A stretch of DNA of 5,970 nucleotides from an uncultured Lachnospiraceae bacterium (GCA_937915975.1 CALGGL010000258.1:1-5970); one strand, 5' to 3'. Shown: positions 1 to 5,550, counted from the stretch's first letter. Translations and numbers: made by a program. Notes: generated by a model from the sequence alone, not told the origin.

Positions 1-91
1 AGGGTTGCGACTCGCCCCTTTCATATCCTCTGCCTTTCCACCGCTCTGCAAATTCAGCAGCAGCCGTAGCCATTTGTTTTTCTGTTTTCAT
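1..91 (-). CDS. Probable MmeI-like DNA methyltransferase, N-terminal 30 codons (cut by window edge)
   Basis: The minus-strand frame opens at ATG (91-89) after an in-frame TGA nine codons upstream, and runs off the window without a stop. The 30 visible residues include ERWKGRGYERGESQP, which resembles the opening helix of MmeI-like (type IIG/IIL) class I SAM-dependent DNA methyltransferases, where a W-K-G-x-G-Y-E-x-G-E-x-Q pattern is typical. In that family the protein is large and methylates adenine, often with a fused nuclease. None of the catalytic motifs lies inside the window, so the call rests on recall of this short motif. A second in-frame ATG is at codon 7. No Shine-Dalgarno site is visible, as is usual in Bacteroidota. 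It lies downstream of rpsU, behind that gene's terminator, so it probably has its own transcription. The gene is fairly sure; the product is moderate. Confidence 0.55.
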   Translation of the reverse strand, partial: MKTEKQMATAAAEFAERWKGRGYERGESQP

Positions 92-156
92 ATCGCTTGC
101 CTTGGATCTTCAATTACGGGTTCAAAATAGCTTATGCCTGTTACACACCTTTGCTG

Positions 157-226
157 TAGGAGGCGACATGTCTCACGTCGCAATCTTCTGCGTTGCCTAT
201 TGCGACGTGAGACACGTCGCCTCCTA
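157..226. repeat. 70-bp nested palindromic element (28-bp arms, each arm itself a hairpin)
   Basis: Arms 157-184 and 199-226 are inverted copies matching at 27 of 28 positions, with a 14-nt spacer. Each arm is itself palindromic. The right arm is GCGACGTG, AGA, CACGTCGC (202-220, perfect); the left arm is the same (163-181) apart from A168. The DNA could form one long cruciform or two small ones. In minus-strand RNA the odd base is U168, which can wobble-pair with G in both foldings (opposite 215 or 176). There is no T-run on the exit side of either strand, so it is not a standard terminator. It looks like a dispersed palindromic (REP or MITE-like) unit in the rpsU-methyltransferase gap, but copy number cannot be judged from one copy. 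Confidence 0.75.
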
Positions 227-271
227 AAAAAGGTTGGCACGCTTGCCACTGACGACAAGCGTTGCCAACCT
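226..271 (-). terminator. Intrinsic terminator of rpsU
   Basis: Read on the minus strand, arm 271-256 (AGGTTGGCAACGCTTG) pairs with arm 245-231 (CAAGCGTGCCAACCT), with a single bulged base and a 10-nt loop. A run of six T follows (231-226). It starts 37 bp after the rpsU stop codon, the right place and strand to end the rpsU transcript. The T-run overlaps the outer base of the adjoining palindromic element. Confidence 0.88.
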
Positions 272-308
272 ATATGGATGTAAAAAGGGATAACGTCGAG
301 CCTGAGGA

Positions 309-503
309 TTAGAGTTCCTCAGCAGTACGGAGCTTCTGAACGTAGATGGCATGCTCCATCTTGAGACGCTTCAGCACCGACGGTTTGTCGAACTGCTGAC
401 GACGGCGCAGCTCTTTGACGACGCCAGTCTTCTCATACTTTCTCTTGAATTTCTTCAATGCTCTCTCGATGTTCTCGCCATCTTTTACGGGTACGATAAT
501 CAT
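309..503 (-). CDS. rpsU: 30S ribosomal protein bS21
   Basis: A 64-residue basic protein opening MIIVPVKDGENIERALKKF, with the KRKYEKTGVVKELRRRQ core. This is the form of bS21 typical of Bacteroidota, at the usual length of about 63-65 residues. bS21 sits on the 30S platform beside the 3' end of 16S rRNA and the anti-Shine-Dalgarno region, and helps in initiation. The stop is TAA at 311-309. The start is ATG at 503, preceded on its own strand by an A-rich leader (ends GAAAGCAAAAAA) with no Shine-Dalgarno site, as is usual in this phylum. It is transcribed alone from a promoter at 579-609 and ends at a strong hairpin terminator. An aminopeptidase P gene lies upstream on the same strand, a neighbourhood I recall for Bacteroides and Prevotella. 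Highly confident. Confidence 0.96.
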   Translation of the reverse strand: MIIVPVKDGENIERALKKFKRKYEKTGVVKELRRRQQFDKPSVLKRLKMEHAIYVQKLRTAEEL

Positions 504-578
504 TTTTTTGCTTTCAATTTTATGTGTTAAACTTCTTATTAATTGTCATTTACGATGCGCTGATACGAAACGCGGGTG

Positions 579-609
579 CAAAATTACATCTTTTTTATGA
601 AACAGACAA
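579..609 (-). promoter_or_regulatory. Bacteroidota-type promoter of rpsU
   Basis: On the minus strand, TTG (609-607) is followed after 20 bp by TAATTTTG (586-579). This fits the Bacteroidota primary-sigma promoter, TTTG at about -33 and TAnnTTTG at about -7. Transcription should begin near 572, giving a leader of roughly 70 nt. A 13-bp palindrome (GCAAATTATTTGC, 617-629) lies just upstream of the -33 box and could be incidental. This promoter form is direct evidence that the left piece of the window is from Bacteroidota. Confidence 0.8.
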
Positions 610-651
610 GTTTTTTGCAAATTATTTGCCAATTTCTTTTAATTTATTGAT

Positions 652-1716
652 TCAGAAAGGCTTTGTAGCTTCTCGCAGCCATGCCTTTTCCTCGTCGTTA
701 AGGTGGGGCGACAGACGGTCGTAGACCAGCTGGTGATAGTCGTTGAGCCACTGCACTTCGTCGGCGGTGAGCATGTCGCGGACGATGGGACGTGTGTCAA
801 TGGGACATAGCGTGAGGGGTTCGAACTGCAGGAACTCGCCGAACTCGGTCTGCCGGTACGGCTGGATGAGCAGCGTGTTCTCGATGCGCACACCGAAGCG
901 CCCTTCCAGATAGACGCCTGGTTCGTCGGTCACGGTCATCCCTGCCTTCAGTGGGGCGGGCTTATATTCCATGCGTATTTGGTGCGGCCCTTCGTGAACA
1001 TTCAGGTAGGCCCCTACCCCATGACCCGTTCCGTGCAGATAGTTCATGCCCTCGCGCCACATGGCCGAACGGGCGACGGCATCGAGCTGGGTGCCGGAGG
1101 CATTGGCTGGGAACTTCAGGTTCTGCAGTTGCAGATGGCCCTTCAGCACAAGGGTATAGACACGTCGCTGAAGGTCGGTGAGCGGTCCGAGGGCGATGGT
1201 GCGGGTGATGTCGGTCGTTCCGTCCTGATATTGCGCACCGCTGTCCAGCAGGAGCAGGCCTTCCGCCTTCAGCGGGATGTCGGTCGCGGGTGTCGGTTCG
1301 TAGTGCACGATAGCGCCATGTTCCTGATAGGCCGAGATGGTGTCGAACGAGATGTCTTTGAACAACGGCTGCTCGCGGCGCAGTGCTTCAAGTTTTTGCG
1401 AGGCCGTCAGTTCAGTCAGCGACGACACATCGGCGGCCTCGAGCCAACGGAGGAAGCGCACCATGGCCACACCGTCGCGCGTCATGGCTTTGCGGAAGCC
1501 CCGTATCTCAGCCTCGTTCTTCACGGCTTTCATCATCTTCACGGGCGACTGTCCGCGGATGATGTCGCGGCTGACGGTCTTGAAGAGCGTGTAGTTCACC
1601 TCGTTGGGATCGAGCAGGATGTTGTATTCGAAGTAGTCCTTCAGACCTTTCTGCACATTCTCGTAGTCATCGATGTCGATGCCCTCGTCCGTCAGGTAGG
1701 CCTTGACGGCTGCCGA
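652..1716 (-). other. Aminopeptidase P (M24B) catalytic domain fragment, Bacteroidota type
   Basis: Residues 461-814 of the long frame. Aminopeptidase P removes an N-terminal residue that precedes proline, using two metal ions in a pita-bread fold. All five expected metal-ligand positions, plus the helper histidine, are visible: D618 in LLDSG, D629 in TTDITRT, H692 in GTGHGVG, H701 in HEGP, E725 in TDEPGVY and E739 in RIEN. The catalytic domain is therefore intact to its natural C-terminus. Bacteroidota members are usually near 595 residues, so about 240 N-terminal residues (creatinase-type N domains) are absent, replaced by the membrane protein upstream of position 1716. The stop lies 148 bp from the rpsU start. 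The segment is GC-rich like the rest of the left piece. The family call is confident; an active protein made from this frame is unlikely. Confidence 0.9.
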
Positions 1717-3096
1717 GAGCTTTACCTTATTAATATATGTTCCGTAAGAAGAATTAAGGTCTTTAATCGTCCATCTTCCTGCTACAAATCTGATTAAACA
1801 ATGTTGCCTGCTAATACCTGCAATATCACCAGGAAGTCGGAAAACATTTCCTTCCTCACGACCAATTGTCAGACTTTCCTGACCTGAAGACTGCCAAACC
1901 GCTCCCTTTAATGAGCCGTTTATACATACAACTGTAATCTTAGCCGGTGCATCAAATGCTGCAGCCATCTGTGCATTTGCACCTGAAAAATCATTTTGCA
2001 TTGCACCGACCGCCTGAGTATATCCGATACCTTCACCGCTTTGATATCTTCCTCTTGAAACAGCCTGATAAATACATCTCTTCATTATATAGAAAAGAAT
2101 AAACCATTCGATAGCTACAAGTGCAATCGCAAAAACCACATATCCAAAAGTATCATTTATTCCGAGAGCATTATGTATTTCTTCAGAATTATTTACATAA
2201 TGTGTAATAAATGCTCCGGCAAACATTAACAGAAAATCAAGATTAAAAAACGACTCTGTTGAAAGCTTTGATTTATTCATATGAAGCGTCACTGCAGCCG
2301 TATAAGAAGCACACCATACAGTATGTGTACCGAAGCCTATAATAAATCTGTTTTGAATAAAGAACTTAAATATAAGCTTGCTTGCCTCCGGATCATTAAA
2401 AAGCTGGGACATAGGTAAATATGTTCCATACTGTGCCGCAAAATAATCCTGAATACTCGACATATAATTAAATACATACTGAGCAGATTCAAATGCCGCA
2501 AAGCCTGCACCGACTGCTCCTCCGATAATCAAACCGGTAAGGCCGTATATCTTTTTCTTTTTTGCAATAATCAATACAATTATCACTGCTGCAAGAAGCT
2601 TTGCCGGTTCCTCTGTAACAGGAGCCCATTGTGCTCCATCAAGAGTGATGAGTTTATCCATTATTATTGTTATGGTGATAGATAAAAGTCCACCGGTTAA
2701 AAAGCTGAGTGCAACCTCATAAATAGATATATTCCTCGGTATATTAAGTTCCCAAAAGAACACCGTAATGGTAAGAGGAATTATAATCGGCGGAATTATA
2801 ACCGCGAGAAGCGTAATTGCAAATGGTGCAAAGTACACTTTCTGACATATTGTATATGCCGCAAACAATGCAGCAATAAGTATAAATCCTCCTATCATCA
2901 TCCTATAAAAGATCCAAGGTTTTTTCCACTTTTGAAGCATATCAAGCTCTGTTGCCTGATTAATTGAACTACCTGCTGAAATCTGATATTCAAAATCCCT
3001 TTTATCATGCTTCTTTCTACATTCTGAAAGAATATCCTTAAACGAGATTTTGTCCGGATTGTTTTTTACATCCCTATAAAAAAATGTATTTCCCAT
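652..3096 (-). CDS. Chimeric open frame: PrsW-like protease with FHA domain joined to aminopeptidase P catalytic half
   Basis: One uninterrupted 814-codon frame, with ATG at 3096 and TGA at 654-652. The start is well supported: AGAGGG (3108-3103) sits 6 nt upstream. Residues 1-457 are a multi-pass PrsW-family membrane protein ending in an FHA domain. Residues 461-814 are the catalytic half of a Bacteroidota aminopeptidase P. At the join, around residues 457-461, AT-rich Bacillota-like codons (ACA TAT ATT AAT AAG) give way at once to GC-rich ones (CTC TCG GCA GCC GTC). Both partners are truncated there: the FHA domain lacks its last strands and the peptidase lacks its N-terminal domains of roughly 240 residues. 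I know of no family with this order. It is most likely an assembly chimera that happens to stay in frame, so it should not be read as one protein. Confidence 0.85.
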   Translation of the reverse strand: MGNTFFYRDVKNNPDKISFKDILSECRKKHDKRDFEYQISAGSSINQATELDMLQKWKKPWIFYRMMIGGFILIAALFAAYTICQKVYFAPFAITLLAVIIPPIIIPLTITVFFWELNIPRNISIYEVALSFLTGGLLSITITIIMDKLITLDGAQWAPVTEEPAKLLAAVIIVLIIAKKKKIYGLTGLIIGGAVGAGFAAFESAQYVFNYMSSIQDYFAAQYGTYLPMSQLFNDPEASKLIFKFFIQNRFIIGFGTHTVWCASYTAAVTLHMNKSKLSTESFFNLDFLLMFAGAFITHYVNNSEEIHNALGINDTFGYVVFAIALVAIEWFILFYIMKRCIYQAVSRGRYQSGEGIGYTQAVGAMQNDFSGANAQMAAAFDAPAKITVVCINGSLKGAVWQSSGQESLTIGREEGNVFRLPGDIAGISRQHCLIRFVAGRWTIKDLNSSYGTYINKVKLSAAVKAYLTDEGIDIDDYENVQKGLKDYFEYNILLDPNEVNYTLFKTVSRDIIRGQSPVKMMKAVKNEAEIRGFRKAMTRDGVAMVRFLRWLEAADVSSLTELTASQKLEALRREQPLFKDISFDTISAYQEHGAIVHYEPTPATDIPLKAEGLLLLDSGAQYQDGTTDITRTIALGPLTDLQRRVYTLVLKGHLQLQNLKFPANASGTQLDAVARSAMWREGMNYLHGTGHGVGAYLNVHEGPHQIRMEYKPAPLKAGMTVTDEPGVYLEGRFGVRIENTLLIQPYRQTEFGEFLQFEPLTLCPIDTRPIVRDMLTADEVQWLNDYHQLVYDRLSPHLNDEEKAWLREATKPF
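1714..1728. other. Junction between Bacteroidota-like and Bacillota-like DNA
   Basis: Protein similarity changes from FHA (ending SSYGTYIN) to aminopeptidase P (starting about AAVKAYLTDEG) within about five codons. Base composition flips from AT-rich to GC-rich at the same place. Promoter style and Shine-Dalgarno use also differ on the two sides. No insertion-sequence end, target duplication, attachment site or integrase lies at the point, which fits joined reads or contigs better than transposition. Confidence 0.8.
1726..3096 (-). other. PrsW-family intramembrane protease with C-terminal FHA domain, 3' end missing
   Basis: Residues 1-457 of the long frame. After a cytosolic stretch of about 60 residues come roughly eight membrane spans (about 62-84, 90-114, 124-147, 160-178, 184-206, 250-272, 284-303, 316-338). 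The PrsW marks are present: E162-E163-x2-K166 (TEEPAK), F202-E203 in GAGFAAFE, H258 in GFGTHTVW and H299 in ITHYVNN. PrsW proteases cleave inside membranes; B. subtilis PrsW cuts the anti-sigma factor RsiW. A flexible linker (about 345-385) leads to an FHA domain with G412-R413, S429-x2-H432 and N448-S449-x2-G452-T453, the phosphothreonine-binding signature. The FHA ends early because the sequence switches organism. The fusion suggests protease placement or activity governed by a phosphorylated partner; this is inference. No substrate is visible nearby. Confidence 0.82.
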
Positions 3097-3102
3097 AGAC
3101 TA

Positions 3103-3108
3103 CCCTCT
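3103..3108 (-). promoter_or_regulatory. Ribosome binding site of the PrsW-FHA gene
   Basis: AGAGGG on the minus strand lies 6 nt before ATG 3096 and decides that start. A canonical Shine-Dalgarno site of this kind fits Bacillota and contrasts with rpsU in the left piece, which has none. Confidence 0.75.
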
Positions 3109-3151
3109 CTGTTCGAATAATATTTGCAGCGGTGAACCGATACATAGTTAA

Positions 3152-3180
3152 ATTTTATCAAAATATACGTTATTTTGCAA
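3152..3180 (-). promoter_or_regulatory. Probable sigma-A promoter of the PrsW-FHA gene
   Basis: On the minus strand TTGCAA (3180-3175) is followed after 17 bp by TAAAAT (3157-3152). These match the -35 and -10 consensus at 4 of 6 and 5 of 6 positions, with ideal spacing. Transcription would start near 3146, giving a leader of about 50 nt before ATG 3096. The 98-bp inverted repeat at 3195-3292 would then lie upstream of the transcript and not inside it. Confidence 0.6.
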
Positions 3181-3194
3181 TATTTTTTACCACT

Positions 3195-3292
3195 CGGTAA
3201 ACCTTTCCAGATGACGCCCTGTCTTGATTTTACCACTTTTGTCACGCCGCTTTCCCAATTACGTATTAAATATGTCATCTTTCGCTTTACCG
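3195..3292. repeat. 98-bp structured inverted repeat (candidate leader RNA or small element)
   Basis: Two collinear 7-bp helices pair across the element: CGGTAAA (3195-3201) with TTTACCG (3286-3292), and AGATGAC (3209-3215) with GTCATCT (3274-3280). They are separated by a 7/5-nt internal loop and enclose 58 nt. A competing hairpin uses the same bases: TTTACC (3186-3191) pairs with GGTAAA (3196-3201) across a 4-nt loop, so the two folds exclude each other. I match it to no riboswitch class I know. It lies upstream of the PrsW-FHA gene, and strand is undecided because all pairs are Watson-Crick. Confidence 0.55.
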
Positions 3293-3324
3293 ACTTGTCA
3301 ATTTTTTATTTTTTGGTTATCAAA

Positions 3325-3340
3325 AATTCTTACAAGAATT
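3325..3340. repeat. 16-bp palindrome AATTCTTACAAGAATT
   Basis: Perfect 7-bp arms around AC. It could be an operator. Alternatively, since TTTTTG follows on the minus strand, it could be a second weak terminator behind the zinc-ribbon gene. Nothing else identifies it. Confidence 0.4.
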
Positions 3341-3358
3341 ATATATGGCATAAATTGT

Positions 3359-3400
3359 AAAGGGACAGCTATCAACTCTTCCTCTAAGCTGTCCTTTTTT
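3359..3400. terminator. Hairpin terminator downstream of the zinc-ribbon/Tim44-like gene
   Basis: GGACAGCT (3363-3370) pairs with AGCTGTCC (3387-3394) around a 16-nt loop. The stem extends through A359x/T395x pairs past one bulged G at 3362. The hairpin lies just after the TGA at 3408-3406, so it probably ends that minus-strand gene. The better T-run (3395-3400) is on the plus-strand exit side; on the minus strand the tail is only TTT followed by ACAATTT. It may work in both directions, though no plus-strand gene is seen before it. Confidence 0.65.
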
Positions 3401-3405
3401 ATATA

Positions 3406-4620
3406 TCAGATCCTAATCGATTTTACCACCCAGTCCAAATCATCCGTATCATAAGGTGTTCCACAGAAAGGACAGGTACGGTTCTTTGTTGCGTCGAAGC
3501 TTCCGGCACACTGTCTGCATTGTATCTTTTTTATCGAAAAACTAAAATCAAACGGCATATCCGCTTTTCTCTCAAGCACAACATTTACGGTTTCCTCTTT
3601 CTTTTTTACAACGCCGTTTACCTCATAGATATTATTCATATAAGCATCAGCTACTGCATATATTTTTCCGTTTTCTTCATATATCTTTCTTAAAGCAAGT
3701 GCCCCTCTGAATTCCATATCTATTAAATCACGTAAGGAGGAAGGAACCGTATCCCCTATAAATATAGGGAGTTCGTTTGGATCATCCGAAAAAGCAATAA
3801 CCTTTATAAGCGAAATAACCTTTGACTGAAAGTATTCAAAAGAAATTTCGGAGCCGTATCTCCCCATAAAATTATTAAAATTTTTTGACGACCCCGCCAT
3901 ATTGGTTAAAAGCTTGACAGACTTTCCCGCATCCCAAAAAAGACTTCCCAGCTTGGAAAACGCCCAAAGAATATACCCCAAAAAGCCTCCGGACAAAATA
4001 CCGCCAATCACACCGCCAATCAACGCAAGAAGAATATTTTTGTGCGATTGCCCAACAAAAAAAGTCAACGTATAAAAAACAGAAAACCCTAAAATCGGCG
4101 GCACAAGGAACTTGGATATCTCTGACTTTAACTCCTTTTCCGTTCTTCCGCAATCCCGAAGAAAATAATAATTTGAAACCTTTGGATAAAGCTCACTCAT
4201 TTTGAAAAAAGTTCCACAGTAAGGGCACCCCTCCACAAGCTGTGCAATTCTGACATTTGCACCGCAATTAGGACAGCAGTAATAATCATCATCAACGTGA
4301 ACACCCGATATAACATCTGTAACAGTTTGATACATAATCATACTGTCCCCATCAGAATATAATTTATTCCGCACAAACCTTCTTTTCCAATTGACAGGTT
4401 CTGTAATAAAGCTTATTACTATAATGCTTATCCTTCCACTCACGAAAACGATCCCCGTTAGAAAGCTGTCCCCTCTGTGATATGTCATACGATATGGATA
4501 ATCCTTTTTTGTCAAGCCTATTCTTCCATAATTGAATTCCGTAATTAACATCCTGATCTCCGGATGTAACCTTGGCGCCCGTCTCAATTCCATCCTCCAA
4601 CTCGGCAGCAAACCTTTCAT
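3406..4620 (-). CDS. Two-zinc-ribbon, Tim44-like membrane protein, main part (5' end in another frame)
   Basis: From about residue 64 this frame reads as a coherent Lachnospiraceae-type membrane protein. Its first zinc ribbon is C116-x2-C119 and C132-x2-C135 (CPNCG, CPYCG). Two membrane spans follow at about 171-190 and 196-221, the second glycine-rich. Next is a Tim44-like alpha/beta region at about 255-360 (from FEYFQSKVISLIKVIAF). Last is a C-terminal zinc ribbon, C368-x2-C371 and C383-x2-C386. Substrate and process are unknown; the layout suggests a membrane-anchored binding or scaffold protein. Residues 1 to about 62 look like out-of-frame reading of the 4687-4364 frame. The natural product probably starts there and enters this frame near 4405-4435. 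If the break is real, M94 (4341), close behind GGGGA, is a possible restart. It diverges from parA. Confidence 0.75.
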   Translation of the reverse strand: MKGLLPSWRMELRRAPRLHPEIRMLITEFNYGRIGLTKKDYPYRMTYHRGDSFLTGIVFVSGRISIIVISFITEPVNWKRRFVRNKLYSDGDSMIMYQTVTDVISGVHVDDDYYCCPNCGANVRIAQLVEGCPYCGTFFKMSELYPKVSNYYFLRDCGRTEKELKSEISKFLVPPILGFSVFYTLTFFVGQSHKNILLALIGGVIGGILSGGFLGYILWAFSKLGSLFWDAGKSVKLLTNMAGSSKNFNNFMGRYGSEISFEYFQSKVISLIKVIAFSDDPNELPIFIGDTVPSSLRDLIDMEFRGALALRKIYEENGKIYAVADAYMNNIYEVNGVVKKKEETVNVVLERKADMPFDFSFSIKKIQCRQCAGSFDATKNRTCPFCGTPYDTDDLDWVVKSIRI

Positions 4621-4687
4621 ATATATTACTGCTTGACTTTGACCATTTTTCTACTTGCTGTATCTTCCTCACATTATTTTCCCCCAT
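4364..4687 (-). CDS. N-terminal part of the same zinc-ribbon/Tim44-like gene, separated by an apparent frameshift
   Basis: A 107-codon frame directly downstream of a strong promoter, so it is the first frame on the transcript. It is hydrophilic and protein-like (KWSKSSSNIYERFAAELEDG, then YDISQRGQLSNGDRFREWKD), but its last codons (TCQLEKKVCAE) look unrelated. In the neighbouring frame the same DNA gives ITEPVNWKRRFVRNKLYSDG, which runs straight into the zinc ribbon. Moving from this frame to the next needs a +1 shift (one extra base) near 4405-4435. The whole product would be about 427 residues. ATG at 4687 has no Shine-Dalgarno site. The in-frame GTG at codon 6 (4672) has GGGGGA 7 nt before it and may be the true start. 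Alternatively this is a separate small gene overlapping the next. Confidence 0.6.
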   Translation of the reverse strand: MGENNVRKIQQVEKWSKSSSNIYERFAAELEDGIETGAKVTSGDQDVNYGIQLWKNRLDKKGLSISYDISQRGQLSNGDRFREWKDKHYSNKLYYRTCQLEKKVCAE

Positions 4688-4726
4688 TTAAATTTTATGC
4701 ATATATCACATGTATTTTGAATATAT

Positions 4727-4756
4727 ATTATATCAAGTGCCCTCGCTATGTTTCAA
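4727..4756 (-). promoter_or_regulatory. Strong sigma-A promoter of the zinc-ribbon/Tim44-like gene
   Basis: TTGAAA (4756-4751) is followed after 18 bp by a perfect TATAAT (4732-4727) on the minus strand. Transcription would start near 4720, about 33 nt before ATG 4687. The -35 box lies inside a small inverted repeat (CGCTAT 4744-4749, ATAGCG 4756-4761), which could serve as an operator or as a weak plus-strand hairpin. Confidence 0.75.
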
Positions 4757-4860
4757 TAGCGTTTTCTTTACCTTGAAATCTTTTGTTACATTAATTGCAG
4801 GCTTTCCCGGACAGTTTTATTGATTCAAAGTAAAAATGTATATTTTGTATTATAAAATTA

Positions 4861-4942
4861 TCAACCACAAAATGTTGATATTGTGGATAAATCCGAAAAG
4901 TTTTCAACATTCCGGCTTTGTTTTTCCACAAAGTTTTCCACA
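4861..4942. other. DnaA-box cluster, candidate replication origin (oriC)
   Basis: A perfect DnaA box, TTATCCACA, lies on the minus strand at 4890-4882. Two boxes with one mismatch (TTTTCCACA) lie on the plus strand at 4922-4930 and 4934-4942, 12 bp apart. Weaker two-mismatch copies occur at 4861-4869 (TCAACCACA) and 4901-4909 (TTTTCAACA). The cluster is followed directly by a parS site and about 700 bp of extremely AT-rich DNA that could serve as an unwinding region. In Bacillota the origin lies near the soj-spo0J (parA-parB) locus, in keeping with parA downstream. The dnaA gene is not in the window, so this could be a full origin or an accessory DnaA-binding site. Confidence 0.6.
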
Positions 4943-4955
4943 ATCAATTTTTAAC

Positions 4956-4971
4956 CGTTTCACGTGAAACA
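4956..4971. promoter_or_regulatory. parS site 1
   Basis: CGTTTCACGTGAAACA matches the ParB (Spo0J) target TGTTTCACGTGAAACA at 15 of 16 positions, with C for T at position 1. It lies 13 bp after the last strong DnaA box. Confidence 0.9.
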
Positions 4972-5117
4972 TCTTTTTCAGTTTTATAAAAAGTGTTTTA
5001 ATCTTCTAAAAACATTTTAGAATTTTGTATAAAACAAAATATGTTTTCAGTAATCAAATAATTATATTATATTTAATATGAATAAATATTTTTGTTTACT
5101 TGTTATATATCAATTTA

Positions 5118-5133
5118 TGTTTCACGTGAAACA
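5118..5133. promoter_or_regulatory. parS site 2
   Basis: Perfect 16-bp parS palindrome, the ParB nucleation site. Confidence 0.95.
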
Positions 5134-5241
5134 AAAAACAGCTGTTATATTGTTTTTAAGTATTTAATATTAAGTTTGAATTATACGAAAGAATTTTATA
5201 ATAACATTAATAATTGAATATAAATTTCATATTTTATAATG

Positions 5242-5257
5242 TGTTTCACGTGAAACA
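5242..5257. promoter_or_regulatory. parS site 3
   Basis: Perfect 16-bp parS palindrome, 124 bp after site 2. Confidence 0.95.
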
Positions 5258-5446
5258 TATAAATTTTTATTCAACATAATTATTATTTCGATAAATAAAC
5301 CACTAAATATTAAAAAATTCATTTAATTAGAACAATCTTTTTTAACTATCAATCACCTTATAAGAGGATGTTCAGATTAAAATCAAAAATCATACAAACA
5401 ATTAATTATATTGAAAATCAATTTACAAATATGAAACAATAATTAA

Positions 5447-5462
5447 TGTTTCATGTGAAACA
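5447..5462. promoter_or_regulatory. parS site 4, central-base variant
   Basis: TGTTTCATGTGAAACA has T for C in the central CACGTG, leaving 15 of 16 matches and breaking the symmetry of the core. ParB binding may be weaker here than at the perfect sites. Confidence 0.85.
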
Positions 5463-5505
5463 TAAAAAGATTAAATTTAATTAATTAAATAATAAATTCT
5501 TTCAT

Positions 5506-5529
5506 AATGTTATTAATAATGTTATTAAT
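5506..5529. repeat. Tandem 12-bp repeat AATGTTATTAAT, two copies
   Basis: Two exact head-to-tail copies (5506-5517 and 5518-5529), followed by a further AAT. It lies in the AT-rich stretch between parS sites 4 and 5. It may be an origin iteron-like or unwinding-region repeat, or simple slippage in low-complexity DNA. Confidence 0.6.
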
Positions 5530-5550
5530 AATCTCATTATATTTCAGATA

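Noticed and set aside
415..600. Small plus-strand frames at 415-600 and 524-724
   Set aside because: They are antisense to rpsU and its promoter, and low-complexity hydrophobic.
617..629. GCAAATTATTTGC palindrome as a terminator for the aminopeptidase gene
   Set aside because: The 1-nt loop cannot form a stable RNA hairpin, and it sits against the rpsU promoter.
979..1797. 272-codon plus-strand frame opposite the aminopeptidase P segment
   Set aside because: It is antisense to a conserved catalytic domain, crosses the organism junction, and has no recognisable motifs. It arises from the GC-rich codon pattern of the real gene.
652..3096. A genuine new PrsW-FHA-aminopeptidase fusion enzyme
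   Set aside because: Both partners are cut mid-domain exactly where composition and taxonomic signals change, so joining of unrelated DNA explains it better.
3066..3278. 70-codon minus-strand frame overlapping the PrsW-FHA start
   Set aside because: It has no good Shine-Dalgarno site, covers the promoter and inverted repeat, and overlaps the true start in another frame.
3875..4153. 92-codon minus-strand frame inside the zinc-ribbon/Tim44-like gene
   Set aside because: It is an alternate-frame reading of the membrane-span region with no independent signal.
5368..5442. 24-codon plus-strand frame after an AGAGG within the parS region
   Set aside because: The AGAGG directly abuts the ATG, which is too close for a Shine-Dalgarno site. 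The AT-rich peptide is featureless and there is no promoter or conservation evidence.
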